From the NCBI GenBank assembly GCA_038214135.1, contig JBBQSD010000101.1, positions 1 through 23,018 of the forward strand: a DNA stretch of 23,018 nucleotides, written 5' to 3'. Positions 1 through 7,481 of this stretch are shown in pieces (within the stretch, counting starts at the first letter, position 1; each line of letters opens with the position of its first letter). A model generated the notes under the pieces. The model was not told where the DNA came from. It was given only the letters and a program-made list of their open reading frames with translations, and did not search any database. This stretch comes from JANLSE01 sp038214135. Lineage in GTDB: Bacteria > Chloroflexota > Chloroflexia > Chloroflexales > Roseiflexaceae. The position numbers were made by a program, and so were the translations under genes.

Positions 1-60
1 CGGCAATACGGCCAATCGTCGGGGGCGTTGAGTCGGATGGGTAGCAAATCCATAGGACAT
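1..60 (-). CDS. Possible 5' end of a leftward gene, cut by the window edge
   Basis: Two ATG codons at the left edge open frames that run off the window on the minus strand. The one at 60-58 is preceded by an AAAGGA box 8 nt upstream and would begin MSYGFATHPTQ. The one at 53-51 has no visible ribosome binding site but gives a more protein-like start, MDLLPIRLNAPDDWPYC. With at most 20 codons visible I cannot assign a family or decide the frame. Divergent transcription from the rightward genes would fit, but this is a weak call. Confidence 0.3.
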   Translation of the reverse strand, partial: MSYGFATHPTQRPRRLAVLP

Positions 61-357
61 ATCGATAATCCTTTCGTTGCACCGCTACGCCCGCGATCAC
101 CAACGGCGCAGTGGTGCAGGCATCTATGGGGGTGTACTGAATGACTGGTACCATACTGCATTGGAGTGATTGCAACTCTACCAAATACTGCACAGAGAGT
201 CAAGCACACATGCTATAAGGGCGGCACACGCGTTCATGGCGTGCTATTCACGAATTGTCGGGTTAACGCGCTCAGGTGATTGCATGCTTCTCTGTGATAT
301 TCTTGTTAAACCATGGAGAACACGTTCCTCACCAAACGAATTGCACGATTGCGTGAT

Positions 358-412
358 TGTTTCATTGTTCCCTTGTTCGTTTGTTCGTTTGTTCCCTTGT
401 TCCTCCGCAGCA
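358..412. repeat. Low-complexity TTGTTC repeat in an otherwise empty leader region
   Basis: The unit TTGTTC recurs five times, separated by CC or GT dinucleotides, giving a pyrimidine-rich tract on the plus strand. Open frames over 61-577 have no ribosome binding site or recognisable product, so I see no gene there. The tract may be a slippage-prone simple repeat. Confidence 0.55.
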
Positions 413-577
413 TTGGATCGTCTGCTTACCCACGAAAGAGACGCTTTAGATGCAGATATGGCAGGGGTAGGCCATGATCGGTGGTGATGCACCGAGGCTC
501 TTGTAAAACATAATAAAAGGTCGCATTATTATGTGCATCATATTGGTTATCACAGCATCAGGGCTGGCCTGTGCCCA

Positions 578-586
578 TGGTACAAT
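578..586 (+). promoter_or_regulatory. Extended -10 promoter of the methylase-MazG gene
   Basis: TGGTACAAT matches the TGn plus TATAAT form. No good -35 box lies 16-18 nt upstream. The -10 box ends 7 nt before the ATG at 594, so transcription would begin at or next to the start codon, implying a leaderless mRNA. Prediction from spacing only. Confidence 0.5.
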
Positions 587-593
587 GGCACCT

Positions 594-2180
594 ATGAGCA
601 TAACGATTATTGGCCTTGGGCCCGGCGATCCGGGCTGTTTGACACGCGCTGCCTGGGAACACTTGCAGGCCACTCGCGTTCTGTATGTGCGAACGATAAT
701 CCATCCAACGATTGCGGCGTTGCCGACAGATATACAGCTGCATTCATATGATTATCTGTATGAGCAGGCCGCTGATTTTGCTGCGATCTATGCCCAGATT
801 GCCGATGAGTTAGTTCGGCTGGCGGTTACTGGTGCAGAAATTACCTATGCGGTTCCCGGCGATCCCCTGACTGCTGAGGCAACCACACGGCGCATACTTA
901 CGTTAGCTCGTGAGCACGGTGTTGCGGTGCGGGTGCTCTCCGGCGTCAGCTTTATCGAACCGGTCTGTGCTGCATTACAGCTTGATCCGCTTGAGCGTGG
1001 GCTGCAATTGCTCGATGCATTGGATTTTATTCCAACGCTTGAACACACGGATTCTGAAGCATCGGATTCGTGGGCGAGCCTACATGGCCATAGCTATGAG
1101 CCATTGTTGATGCCGTTTCCGATCCTGACGACCCGCCCGGCGCTGATCTGCCAGATTTACAATCGGCGGGTTGCTTCAGAAGTAAAGCTTTCCCTGCTGG
1201 AACGCTACCCGGCGGCCCACCCGATCACGCTTGTTCGAGCAGCCGGTGTGAGCGGCCAGGAGCGCATCTGGACGGTGCCCTTGCACGAACTGGATCACCA
1301 CGATGATGTTGATCACCTAACATCCGGCTATGTTCCGCCATTGCCAATTCTTGAGGATCTGCGCGGGCCGGATGGGCTACACTATATTGTGATGCGCCTG
1401 CTGGCTCCGAATGGCTGCCCATGGGATCGCGAGCAGACGCCACAATCGCTACGTTCGGCTATTCTGAATGAAGCCCATGAGGTGCTCGAAGCGCTTGATG
1501 CCGATGATCCACAGGCCATTTCCGAGGAACTTGGCGATCTGCTGATGAATATTCTTTCGCAATCCGAGATGGCTCGCCAGGCTGGTGATTTCGGGCCTGG
1601 TGATGTCTATGAACAGATTGCGACCAAGCTCATCCATCGCCATCCACACGTCTTTGGCGATCTGGCAGTCGCTGGGAGTAACGAGGTATTACGCAACTGG
1701 GAAGCGATCAAACAGGCCGAACGGCAGGAAAAGGGCCAGAAACTACGTGGGACGCTCGATGGTATTCCGCCGAGCCTGCCCGCCCTGGCGACTGCCCAGG
1801 AATTGGCGCGCAAGGCCGCCCGAACAGGCTTCGCATGGCCTGGCCCTGGTGATGCCTGGCGCAAGGTGCGGGAGGAAATCGCCGAGGTTGAGTCGGTTGC
1901 CGATGATCCGAACCTCGAAGATGGCGAGCGAGCCACCCGCCTGGAAGAGGAGATTGGCGATCTGTTGCTCGCAACCGCCGTGTTCGCCCGCACCCATGGA
2001 ATTGATGCCGAAACGGCACTACGTAGTTCGAGTGGCCGCTTTAAAACACGTTTTGTGGCGATGGAGCATATTCTGACGCAACGAGGCCAAACCATGACCG
2101 AACTGAGCCTAGCTGATGCGCTGGAATTGTGGGAAGCCGCCAAGCAGGTGTTGAGCGATGGCGTGAAGGATGTTGGTTGA
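594..2180 (+). CDS. mazG: YabN-type fusion: SAM-dependent tetrapyrrole-methylase-like domain plus MazG nucleotide pyrophosphohydrolase
   Basis: This 528-residue cytosolic protein joins two enzymes. Residues 1 to about 235 form a tetrapyrrole (corrin/porphyrin) methylase-like domain with the glycine-rich start GLGPGDPG (7-14), the PGDP loop (88-91) and GVSFIEP (117-123). Residues about 260-520 form a MazG nucleoside triphosphate pyrophosphohydrolase, with the CPWD motif (275-278), the metal-binding helices around E293/E296 and E311/E312/D315, and a second MazG-like repeat (REEIAEV at 426, EEEIGDLL at 451). The family hydrolyses (d)NTPs, including aberrant ones, to monophosphates; the role of the methylase-like half is not established. 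I chose ATG 594 over the in-frame ATG at 531 because homology begins there and the extended -10 promoter ends just upstream; starting at 531 would add 21 atypical residues. It is followed by a palindrome pair and DUF951. Confidence 0.92.
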   Translation: MSITIIGLGPGDPGCLTRAAWEHLQATRVLYVRTIIHPTIAALPTDIQLHSYDYLYEQAADFAAIYAQIADELVRLAVTGAEITYAVPGDPLTAEATTRRILTLAREHGVAVRVLSGVSFIEPVCAALQLDPLERGLQLLDALDFIPTLEHTDSEASDSWASLHGHSYEPLLMPFPILTTRPALICQIYNRRVASEVKLSLLERYPAAHPITLVRAAGVSGQERIWTVPLHELDHHDDVDHLTSGYVPPLPILEDLRGPDGLHYIVMRLLAPNGCPWDREQTPQSLRSAILNEAHEVLEALDADDPQAISEELGDLLMNILSQSEMARQAGDFGPGDVYEQIATKLIHRHPHVFGDLAVAGSNEVLRNWEAIKQAERQEKGQKLRGTLDGIPPSLPALATAQELARKAARTGFAWPGPGDAWRKVREEIAEVESVADDPNLEDGERATRLEEEIGDLLLATAVFARTHGIDAETALRSSSGRFKTRFVAMEHILTQRGQTMTELSLADALELWEAAKQVLSDGVKDVG

Positions 2181-2196
2181 TCAGATGCCCAACCCT

Positions 2197-2257
2197 CCGC
2201 AGGCTGAAGCCTGCGGCAAGGGGATGATGACCATAGCCGCGTGGCTTCAGCCCGCGG
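2197..2257. repeat. Pair of oppositely oriented palindromes after the mazG fusion gene
   Basis: A perfect palindrome at 2197-2216 (9-bp arms CCGCAGGCT/AGCCTGCGG) is followed at 2237-2257 by a looser relative with the core GGCTTCAGCC, the reverse complement of the first core GGCTGAAGCC. This is a REP/BIME-like arrangement. It may also act as a transcription terminator for the upstream gene, although no T-tract follows. Confidence 0.6.
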
Positions 2258-2295
2258 TAGAGTAGGGTGACAATACCCGATTAAATTGAGCGCAT

Positions 2296-2514
2296 ATGCC
2301 AACACCACCAATTGATATTTACCTAGACGATATCGTTCAGACCCGTAAGCCGCATCCGTGTGGCGGTGATACATGGCGGGTTGTTCGGGTTGGTGCCGAA
2401 ATAGGCATGCGCTGTTTGACCTGTGATCATAAAGTGCTACTGCCGCGCTCAACATTCGAGCGGCGCGTCAAGCGTTTCGTTTCGCGTGGCGCTTCTTCTT
2501 CCCCTGATGGCTGA
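2296..2514 (+). CDS. DUF951 family protein
   Basis: This small basic protein (72 residues) matches the DUF951 pattern: a short beta-rich start (IYLDDIVQTRKPHPCG), the HPCG motif at 20-23, RVVRVGAEIGMRC, a CLTC pair and a closing LPRSTFERRVK segment. The three cysteines and the histidine could bind metal in zinc-ribbon fashion, which I infer. DUF951 proteins of about 60-75 residues occur widely in Firmicutes and Chloroflexota; their function is unknown. No strong ribosome binding site precedes ATG 2296; an AT-rich TAAATT hexamer lies about 8 nt before it, so a short or absent leader is possible. The gene ends 49 bp before nfeD and runs in the same direction. Confidence 0.8.
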   Translation: MPTPPIDIYLDDIVQTRKPHPCGGDTWRVVRVGAEIGMRCLTCDHKVLLPRSTFERRVKRFVSRGASSSPDG

Positions 2515-2548
2515 AAGCTGAGAGCCAAACGCTTACCACAACAGCCTG

Positions 2549-2557
2549 TGGTATCAT
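2549..2557 (+). promoter_or_regulatory. Extended -10 promoter of the nfeD-slipin operon
   Basis: TGGTATCAT ends 6 nt before the GTG start at 2564, so the transcript would begin at about the start codon. It is the same TGnTAnnnT form as elsewhere in the window. No convincing -35 box is visible. Confidence 0.45.
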
Positions 2558-2563
2558 GCATCT

Positions 2564-3949
2564 GTGATTGCTACCACATATTCCGATAATGCTACCAAGC
2601 CTGTTGCGATGCTATATCGTGCCAGTGTATCGCTCGTGCTTGCGATTGTGTTTGCCCTGCTTCTGGTTTCGAGCGTTCGTGCCAACTCTGTCGCACAGGT
2701 TCCGCTTGCAAAGGGGCCGATCTACACAATTGCGGTTCAGAACACCCTTACAACTGCGACGATCAGCTATCTGCGGCGAGCATTGCATGTTGCCGAAGCA
2801 GCCAATGCTCAAGCGCTGATCATAACGCTGAGTAGTAGCGGTGGCGTTGTACGCGAGATTCGCCCATTTGCTGCCGAGATTGTGCAATCCCCCATTCCGG
2901 TAGTTGTCTATATTGGCCCGGCTGGAACGCAGGCCGGTGCGCCAGGGGCGTTTCTGGCCAGTGCTGCACATATCAGCGCGATGGCACCTGGTTCCAGTTT
3001 TGGCAGCCCATACCCGCTCACCAGCGTTGATGCAGCGCTCTCGCAGCAGAGCCAGGCAATCATTACCGATAGTATTGCCGATCAGCTACGCGATTGGAAC
3101 CGCGCCCGTGGCCGCAATGTCGCCTGGATCGAGCAAGCTGTTCAGTCTGGTGCGATCCTGACCAATGAACAGGCGATTGCGACGAATCCACCAGCCATTG
3201 ATCTTGTCGCTGTCGATCAGAACCAGCTCTTAACACTGCTGGATGGTCGTATGCCGAAGCTGACCAGTGGTACGAGCATTCAACTGGCAACACTTGGCCA
3301 GCCTGTGATATCAATTGCACCAACGCTGACTGAAACAGCATGGCAGTTGTTGGCAGAACCAAATACCGCATTTGCACTACTGGTGCTTGGGGCGCTGGCG
3401 ATCTACCTTGAGTTTGCGGCTCCTGGCACCAGTTTCTTTGCTGGCGTTGGCGTTGTGATGATCATTGGCGCTGCCATTGGCCTGTTTGCGCTGCCAGTCC
3501 AGGGCTGGGCAATTGCCCTTATGCTACTGGCCCTTGTGCTGCTCGGACTCGAATTTGTTGTTGTCAGCCATGGCGGCTTCACCATTGCTGGCCTGATCCT
3601 GCTGGCGGTGGCTGGCCTGAACCTGATCGATCCACTTCAGGCACCAGGGGCAAGCGTTGCGCCAGCTGCGGTGACAGTAGTTGTGCTAGGGCTTGCCGGT
3701 GTTGTTGCGGCAGGCGTTGGGCTGGCGTTACGCACGCGCTCACGGCCATCTGCTACAGGCAGCGAGGCATTGGTTGGCCGGTTAGCAGAGGTGCGCCAAC
3801 GGCTCGACCCGCAGGGCATGGTGTTTATCGATGGCGCACTCTGGCAGGCAATATGTGAAGAAAGCACCGCTGAACCTGGTGAATGGGTTCGCGTGATCGC
3901 GGTTCATCGGTTACGCCTGATTGTGCGCCCAATCGAGCGTACGGAATAG
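2564..3949 (+). CDS. nfeD: NfeD-like membrane protein with a ClpP-class protease domain that seems to lack its catalytic dyad
   Basis: A 461-residue long-form NfeD. It has a signal peptide (hydrophobic core about 21-36, ending VRA-NS), a ClpP/crotonase-fold domain (about 50-235), a block of four or five membrane helices (about 265-400) and a C-terminal OB-fold NfeD domain (about 400-461). In the family, for example the Pyrococcus 1510-N protease that cleaves stomatin, a Ser in the AASAG motif pairs with a Lys ahead of the ITN helix. Here the motif reads AGAPG, placing Ala126 at the Ser position, and Ile166 stands where the Lys is expected. The fold looks intact but peptidase activity is doubtful. 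The start is GTG 2564; ATG 2609 (residue 16) would give a more compact signal peptide and is a real alternative. The slipin gene follows 18 bp later with a good ribosome binding site, the classic NfeD-stomatin operon. Confidence 0.88.
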   Translation: MIATTYSDNATKPVAMLYRASVSLVLAIVFALLLVSSVRANSVAQVPLAKGPIYTIAVQNTLTTATISYLRRALHVAEAANAQALIITLSSSGGVVREIRPFAAEIVQSPIPVVVYIGPAGTQAGAPGAFLASAAHISAMAPGSSFGSPYPLTSVDAALSQQSQAIITDSIADQLRDWNRARGRNVAWIEQAVQSGAILTNEQAIATNPPAIDLVAVDQNQLLTLLDGRMPKLTSGTSIQLATLGQPVISIAPTLTETAWQLLAEPNTAFALLVLGALAIYLEFAAPGTSFFAGVGVVMIIGAAIGLFALPVQGWAIALMLLALVLLGLEFVVVSHGGFTIAGLILLAVAGLNLIDPLQAPGASVAPAAVTVVVLGLAGVVAAGVGLALRTRSRPSATGSEALVGRLAEVRQRLDPQGMVFIDGALWQAICEESTAEPGEWVRVIAVHRLRLIVRPIERTE

Positions 3950-3967
3950 GAAACAAGGAGTAGCACA

Positions 3968-4750
3968 ATGGGTATCGGGCCACTGCTGTTCTGTGTTGGG
4001 GTGCTGTTGTTTGTTGTTGTGATGATAGCACTCTCAGCCGTCAAGATTGTGCCAGAATACGAGCGCGGCGTTGTGTTTCGGCTTGGCCGATTGGTCGATT
4101 CGCGTGGGCCGGGATTGTTCTTGCTCATCCCGATTATTGAGCGGATGGTGCGGGTTGATATCCGTGTCATTACCATGGATGTGCCACCCCAGGAAGTCAT
4201 CACACTGGATAATGTGACGATCAAGGTCAATGCGGTACTCTATTTTATGGTCGTCGATCCACAATATGCCGTGGTGAAGGTTGTCGATTTCATTCGCGCA
4301 ACCATGCAGATCGCCCAGACAACCCTACGCAGTGTGGTTGGCCAAGTTGAACTCGATGAACTACTGGCTCGGCGTGAGGCAATCAATGAACGCCTGCAAC
4401 GGATTATCGATGAGCAAACCGAGCCATGGGGCGTGAAGGTGACAATCGTGGAAGTCAAGGATGTCGAACTGCCACAGAGCATGCAACGCGCCATGGCCAA
4501 ACAGGCCGAGGCAGAGCGCGAAAAACGTGCGAAAATCATCCATGCACAGGGCGAGTTTGATGCCTCGAAGATGCTGGCCGAAGCAGCGGATGTGATCGCC
4601 AGAGAACCAGTTACGCTGCAATTGCGCTATCTACAGACCCTAACCGAGATTGCGGTGGAGAAGAATAGTACGATCATCTTCCCATTGCCTATCGATATCC
4701 TGAAGACATTCATGGAGAAATTGGACAAGGACGATAACAAGCGTTCGTAA
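3968..4750 (+). CDS. Slipin: stomatin/prohibitin-family (SPFH/band 7) membrane protein
   Basis: This 260-residue protein has one N-terminal membrane helix (about 4-24), then an SPFH domain beginning KIVPEYERGVVFRLGR, with the conserved PGLFLLIP turn, the VPPQEVITLDNV strand and VDP loop. An alpha-helical segment rich in Ala, Glu and Lys (about 170-215, AMAKQAEAEREKRAK) should form the coiled coil that drives oligomerisation. The family organises membrane microdomains, and its usual partner is the co-transcribed NfeD protease. AAGGAG lies 7 nt before the ATG, and the gene begins 18 bp after nfeD stops, so the two are one operon. The C-terminal tail after the coiled coil is short compared with many stomatins. 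Paralogue naming (slipin versus QmcA/YbbK) is uncertain. Confidence 0.9.
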   Translation: MGIGPLLFCVGVLLFVVVMIALSAVKIVPEYERGVVFRLGRLVDSRGPGLFLLIPIIERMVRVDIRVITMDVPPQEVITLDNVTIKVNAVLYFMVVDPQYAVVKVVDFIRATMQIAQTTLRSVVGQVELDELLARREAINERLQRIIDEQTEPWGVKVTIVEVKDVELPQSMQRAMAKQAEAEREKRAKIIHAQGEFDASKMLAEAADVIAREPVTLQLRYLQTLTEIAVEKNSTIIFPLPIDILKTFMEKLDKDDNKRS

Positions 4751-4794
4751 GCAATATTGCAGCAAGATGGTACCAGTGTTCTAGTTGCCCATCG

Positions 4795-4803
4795 TGATAT
4801 AAT
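4795..4803 (+). promoter_or_regulatory. Extended -10 promoter of pepA
   Basis: TGATATAAT is a perfect TATAAT hexamer with a TGn extension. Transcription would start near 4810 and give a leader of about 107 nt before the pepA ATG at 4917. Confidence 0.6.
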
Positions 4804-4859
4804 CGCATAATAGACTGCAAATTATGCGTTTCATGGCATAGAATGGCATAGATCGGTAG

Positions 4860-4880
4860 AGACGCTCCGGTGGGGCGTCT
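4860..4880 (+). repeat. Small palindrome in the pepA leader
   Basis: Inverted repeat AGACGC / GCGTCT with a 9-nt loop, 36 nt before the pepA start and upstream of its GGAG box. It could fold in the 5' UTR. The sequence resembles common intergenic palindromes, so a specific regulatory role is only a possibility. Confidence 0.45.
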
Positions 4881-4916
4881 GGCAGATTCTCTCGCAATTG
4901 AAATGGAGTTGATGGC

Positions 4917-6374
4917 ATGCGAATCGCGGTAATCGGTGGCGAAGCTCTTCAACACGCAACGCCGCTGCTTGTGTTATTTGGCAGCGATGGTGAGCAATTG
5001 CCCGATAGCATTCGTGATCTTGTTGAGGATGGCGATTGGAGTGGTGGTTATCGTAAAACACTGCTGATCTACCCGCGCACAGCGCTCTCTGCTCGGCGCG
5101 TTCTGCTTGTGGGTATTGGCAAGCACGAACAACTCAGCACGGATCGGTTGCGTGAAGTGGCGGCAGTCGCGGCACAGCAGGCCCGCGATCTCAAGGTCGA
5201 TCATTTCACAATTGCACTTCCTACATTATCCGAGATCAGTGCCTTTGGAACGGCTCAGGCCCTGGCCGAGGGCGCAGCACTAGGGTTATATCGGTTTGAT
5301 GAGTACAAAAGCGATGCCGATGCCCACACGATTGCAGAACTAGAGATTATTGCTGATGCAGAAGCGATAGACGATGCCGGGAAGGGTGCCTTGCTTGGCG
5401 ATATCGTTGCCCGTGGCGCAATACTCGCCCGTGATCTGGCCAACCAGCCAGGCAATGTGCTTGTTCCATCTGGCCTTGCTGAAGTTGCTGAGCAGCTAGG
5501 CACCCGCTTTGGCTTCGATGTGCTGGTTCTTGGGCTGGAAGAACTCGTTGACCAAGGTTTTGGTGGGATTGTTGGCGTTGGAAAAGGCTCGGCTAACCCA
5601 CCACGCTTTATTGTGATCGAGCATGGCAGCCAGTATAAAGGGCATGCGCCAACGGTGTGCCTGGTTGGCAAGGGCATCACCTTCGATAGCGGTGGTATTT
5701 CGATCAAGCCTGCCGATAGCATGGAACTGATGAAGATGGACATGGGTGGTGCGGCGGCGGTGCTTGGAACAATGCAGGCCGTTGGTGAGTTGCAGTTGCG
5801 ATTGCATGTTGTTGGGCTGATTGCTTCGGCAGAGAATATGCCAAGTAGCACCGCCTACAAGCCAGGCGATATCCTCAAGACATTGAGTGGCAAGACGATT
5901 GAGGTGATCAATACCGACGCCGAGGGCCGAATTGTTCTTGCCGATGCGCTGTTCTATGCACAACGCTATAAACCAGATGGAATCATCGATCTGGCGACAC
6001 TCACCGGTGCGATTATGGTTGCGCTTGGATCACACGCAATTGGCGCAATAAGCAATAACGATGCGTTTGCGCGGCGAATTCTGGAAGCAGGCGAGGCCAC
6101 TGGCGAACGCGCCTGGCAGTTGCCATTATGGGAACCGTATCGCGAGATGGTCAAGAGCGATATCGCTGATGTGAAGAATAGTTCCGGTCGGCCTGGTGGT
6201 GCGATCACGGCAGGAGCATTCCTGAGCAATTTTGTTGGAGATTATCCCTGGGTTCATTTGGATATTGCCGGTACAGCATGGACCGATGCAAAGCCACGGG
6301 CCTATACACCAAAGGGTGCCACTGGTGTTGGTGTGCGGCTGTTGATTCAGTTGCTCCGCGATTGGATTGCCTGA
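4917..6374 (+). CDS. pepA: Leucyl aminopeptidase (M17 family, PepA)
   Basis: This 485-residue cytosolic metallo-aminopeptidase releases N-terminal residues, preferably Leu, from peptides. The C-terminal catalytic domain carries all signature residues of the two-metal M17 centre: KGITFDSGG (251-260; ligands K252 and D257, catalytic K264 just after), D275 in MKMDMGG, and the family signature NTDAEGR (332-338; D334 and E336 as ligands, R338 catalytic). Residues 1 to about 155 are the usual variable N-terminal domain. The length is typical of bacterial PepA, which forms hexamers. GGAG lies 8 nt before ATG 4917, and an extended -10 promoter lies about 115 nt upstream, so the gene is probably transcribed independently of nfeD-slipin. 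A large hairpin follows the stop codon. Confidence 0.96.
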   Translation: MRIAVIGGEALQHATPLLVLFGSDGEQLPDSIRDLVEDGDWSGGYRKTLLIYPRTALSARRVLLVGIGKHEQLSTDRLREVAAVAAQQARDLKVDHFTIALPTLSEISAFGTAQALAEGAALGLYRFDEYKSDADAHTIAELEIIADAEAIDDAGKGALLGDIVARGAILARDLANQPGNVLVPSGLAEVAEQLGTRFGFDVLVLGLEELVDQGFGGIVGVGKGSANPPRFIVIEHGSQYKGHAPTVCLVGKGITFDSGGISIKPADSMELMKMDMGGAAAVLGTMQAVGELQLRLHVVGLIASAENMPSSTAYKPGDILKTLSGKTIEVINTDAEGRIVLADALFYAQRYKPDGIIDLATLTGAIMVALGSHAIGAISNNDAFARRILEAGEATGERAWQLPLWEPYREMVKSDIADVKNSSGRPGGAITAGAFLSNFVGDYPWVHLDIAGTAWTDAKPRAYTPKGATGVGVRLLIQLLRDWIA

Positions 6375-6390
6375 AAGATATGTCATTTAT

Positions 6391-6440
6391 GAAGAATGCC
6401 AGTCTCTGGTTGCAAATATGGCGAGAAACTGGCGTTCTTC
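6391..6440 (+). terminator. Candidate hairpin terminator after pepA
   Basis: A 13-nt arm at 6391-6403 (GAAGAATGCCAGT) pairs with 6428-6440 with one G-T wobble, around a 24-nt loop that itself contains CTC/GAG pairing. It begins 16 nt after the pepA stop. No clear T-run follows, so it may be an mRNA 3' stabiliser or a factor-dependent terminator instead. Confidence 0.5.
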
Positions 6441-6563
6441 GCAAAAGGCTGGTTTTCGATAGCAGTTTATAGCATTCAATAACTACTATAACTACTATGC
6501 AAACATCACAGCAGAACACAACACACACTGCGCGCAACGGCAGACGCGCACGAGGAGGACGCG

Positions 6564-7481
6564 ATGCCGGATGAAATGATCGTCCGTTTTTGGGGTGTGC
6601 GGGGCAGTTATCCTGTCCCTGGTTCGCGAACTGTTCGTTATGGCGGCAATACCTCATGTGTTGAGGTTCAGGCTGGTGTTCACACGATTATTCTCGATGC
6701 TGGCACGGGCATCATCAACCTTGGCATGGAATTGTTACGACGTGCAAAGGCCGATGGGAACAAGCCAGTCGTGGCGACACTGTTCTTTAGCCATATGCAC
6801 CATGATCATACGCAGGGGTTTCCGTTCTTCCGCCCAGCATATGCGGGAGCCAGCACGCTGCACATCCTTGGCCCGAAAGTCTTTCAGAGTGATCTGGAGG
6901 AAACGCTTTCGCATGCCATGCTGCCACCCAGCTTTCCATTTAGCCTGGAGGATCTGGCCTCATTAAAGATTATGCGTAATATTAGTGAGAATAATATCGT
7001 TTTGCTTGGCCACACTCCTGCTGATGTACGCGTGCTCAACCTCTACCATAACGAGATTGATTCATCGCCCGAATTGGTGCGCGTGCGAACATACCATAGT
7101 TATGCCCATCCCAAGAATGGCGTCAATATCTATCGGATCTCCTGGCGTGGTCGCTCGGTTGTGTATGCGACCGATACTGAGGGGTATGTTGAAACCGACC
7201 GGCGCTTGGTCAAATTTGCGCAGGGTGCCGATCTGCTGATCCACGACTCACAGTATCGCCAGGAAGATTATATCGACACCAATAATCCCAAGCAGGGATG
7301 GGGCCATAGTACGCCAGAGATGGCCTGTGCGATTGCGCGCGAGGCGAAGGTTGGCCAGCTTGTGCTCTTTCACCACGAACCGCTCTATGATGATGATACT
7401 ATTGCATCAGTTGAGGAGCATGCACGTAGCCTGTACCCAAACACATGTGCAGCCTATGAGGGGCTTGAGGTGCGGTTGTAG
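6564..7481 (+). CDS. MBL-fold metallo-hydrolase (phosphodiesterase-like)
   Basis: This 305-residue cytosolic protein is a metallo-beta-lactamase-fold hydrolase. It starts with the RFWGVRGSYPVPG strand and the RYGGNTSCVEV segment, which are typical of a widespread phosphodiesterase-like MBL group related to phosphoribosyl cyclic phosphodiesterases and RNase Z-type enzymes. The metal-binding HxHxDH motif is at 77-82 (HMHHDH). Further ligands are likely in the YATDTEG loop and in LFHHEP near the C-terminus. The substrate cannot be told from sequence; similar proteins often lie beside GAF/PAS signalling genes. AGGAGG lies 5 nt before ATG 6564. A tandem duplication of AACTACTAT at 6481-6498 and a TATAAC hexamer at 6487 lie upstream as possible promoter elements. 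The last 28 bp overlap the 3' end of the convergent histidine kinase gene. Confidence 0.88.
   Translation: MPDEMIVRFWGVRGSYPVPGSRTVRYGGNTSCVEVQAGVHTIILDAGTGIINLGMELLRRAKADGNKPVVATLFFSHMHHDHTQGFPFFRPAYAGASTLHILGPKVFQSDLEETLSHAMLPPSFPFSLEDLASLKIMRNISENNIVLLGHTPADVRVLNLYHNEIDSSPELVRVRTYHSYAHPKNGVNIYRISWRGRSVVYATDTEGYVETDRRLVKFAQGADLLIHDSQYRQEDYIDTNNPKQGWGHSTPEMACAIAREAKVGQLVLFHHEPLYDDDTIASVEEHARSLYPNTCAAYEGLEVRL

Noticed and set aside
170..487. 105-codon plus-strand frame in the left leader region
   Set aside because: No ribosome binding site, and part of the peptide is encoded by the TTGTTC simple repeat; no recognisable protein pattern.
1607..2455. 282-codon minus-strand frame
   Set aside because: It lies antisense to the MazG domain and DUF951, with Ser/Arg-rich low-complexity translation and no domain; it is a shadow of the real genes.
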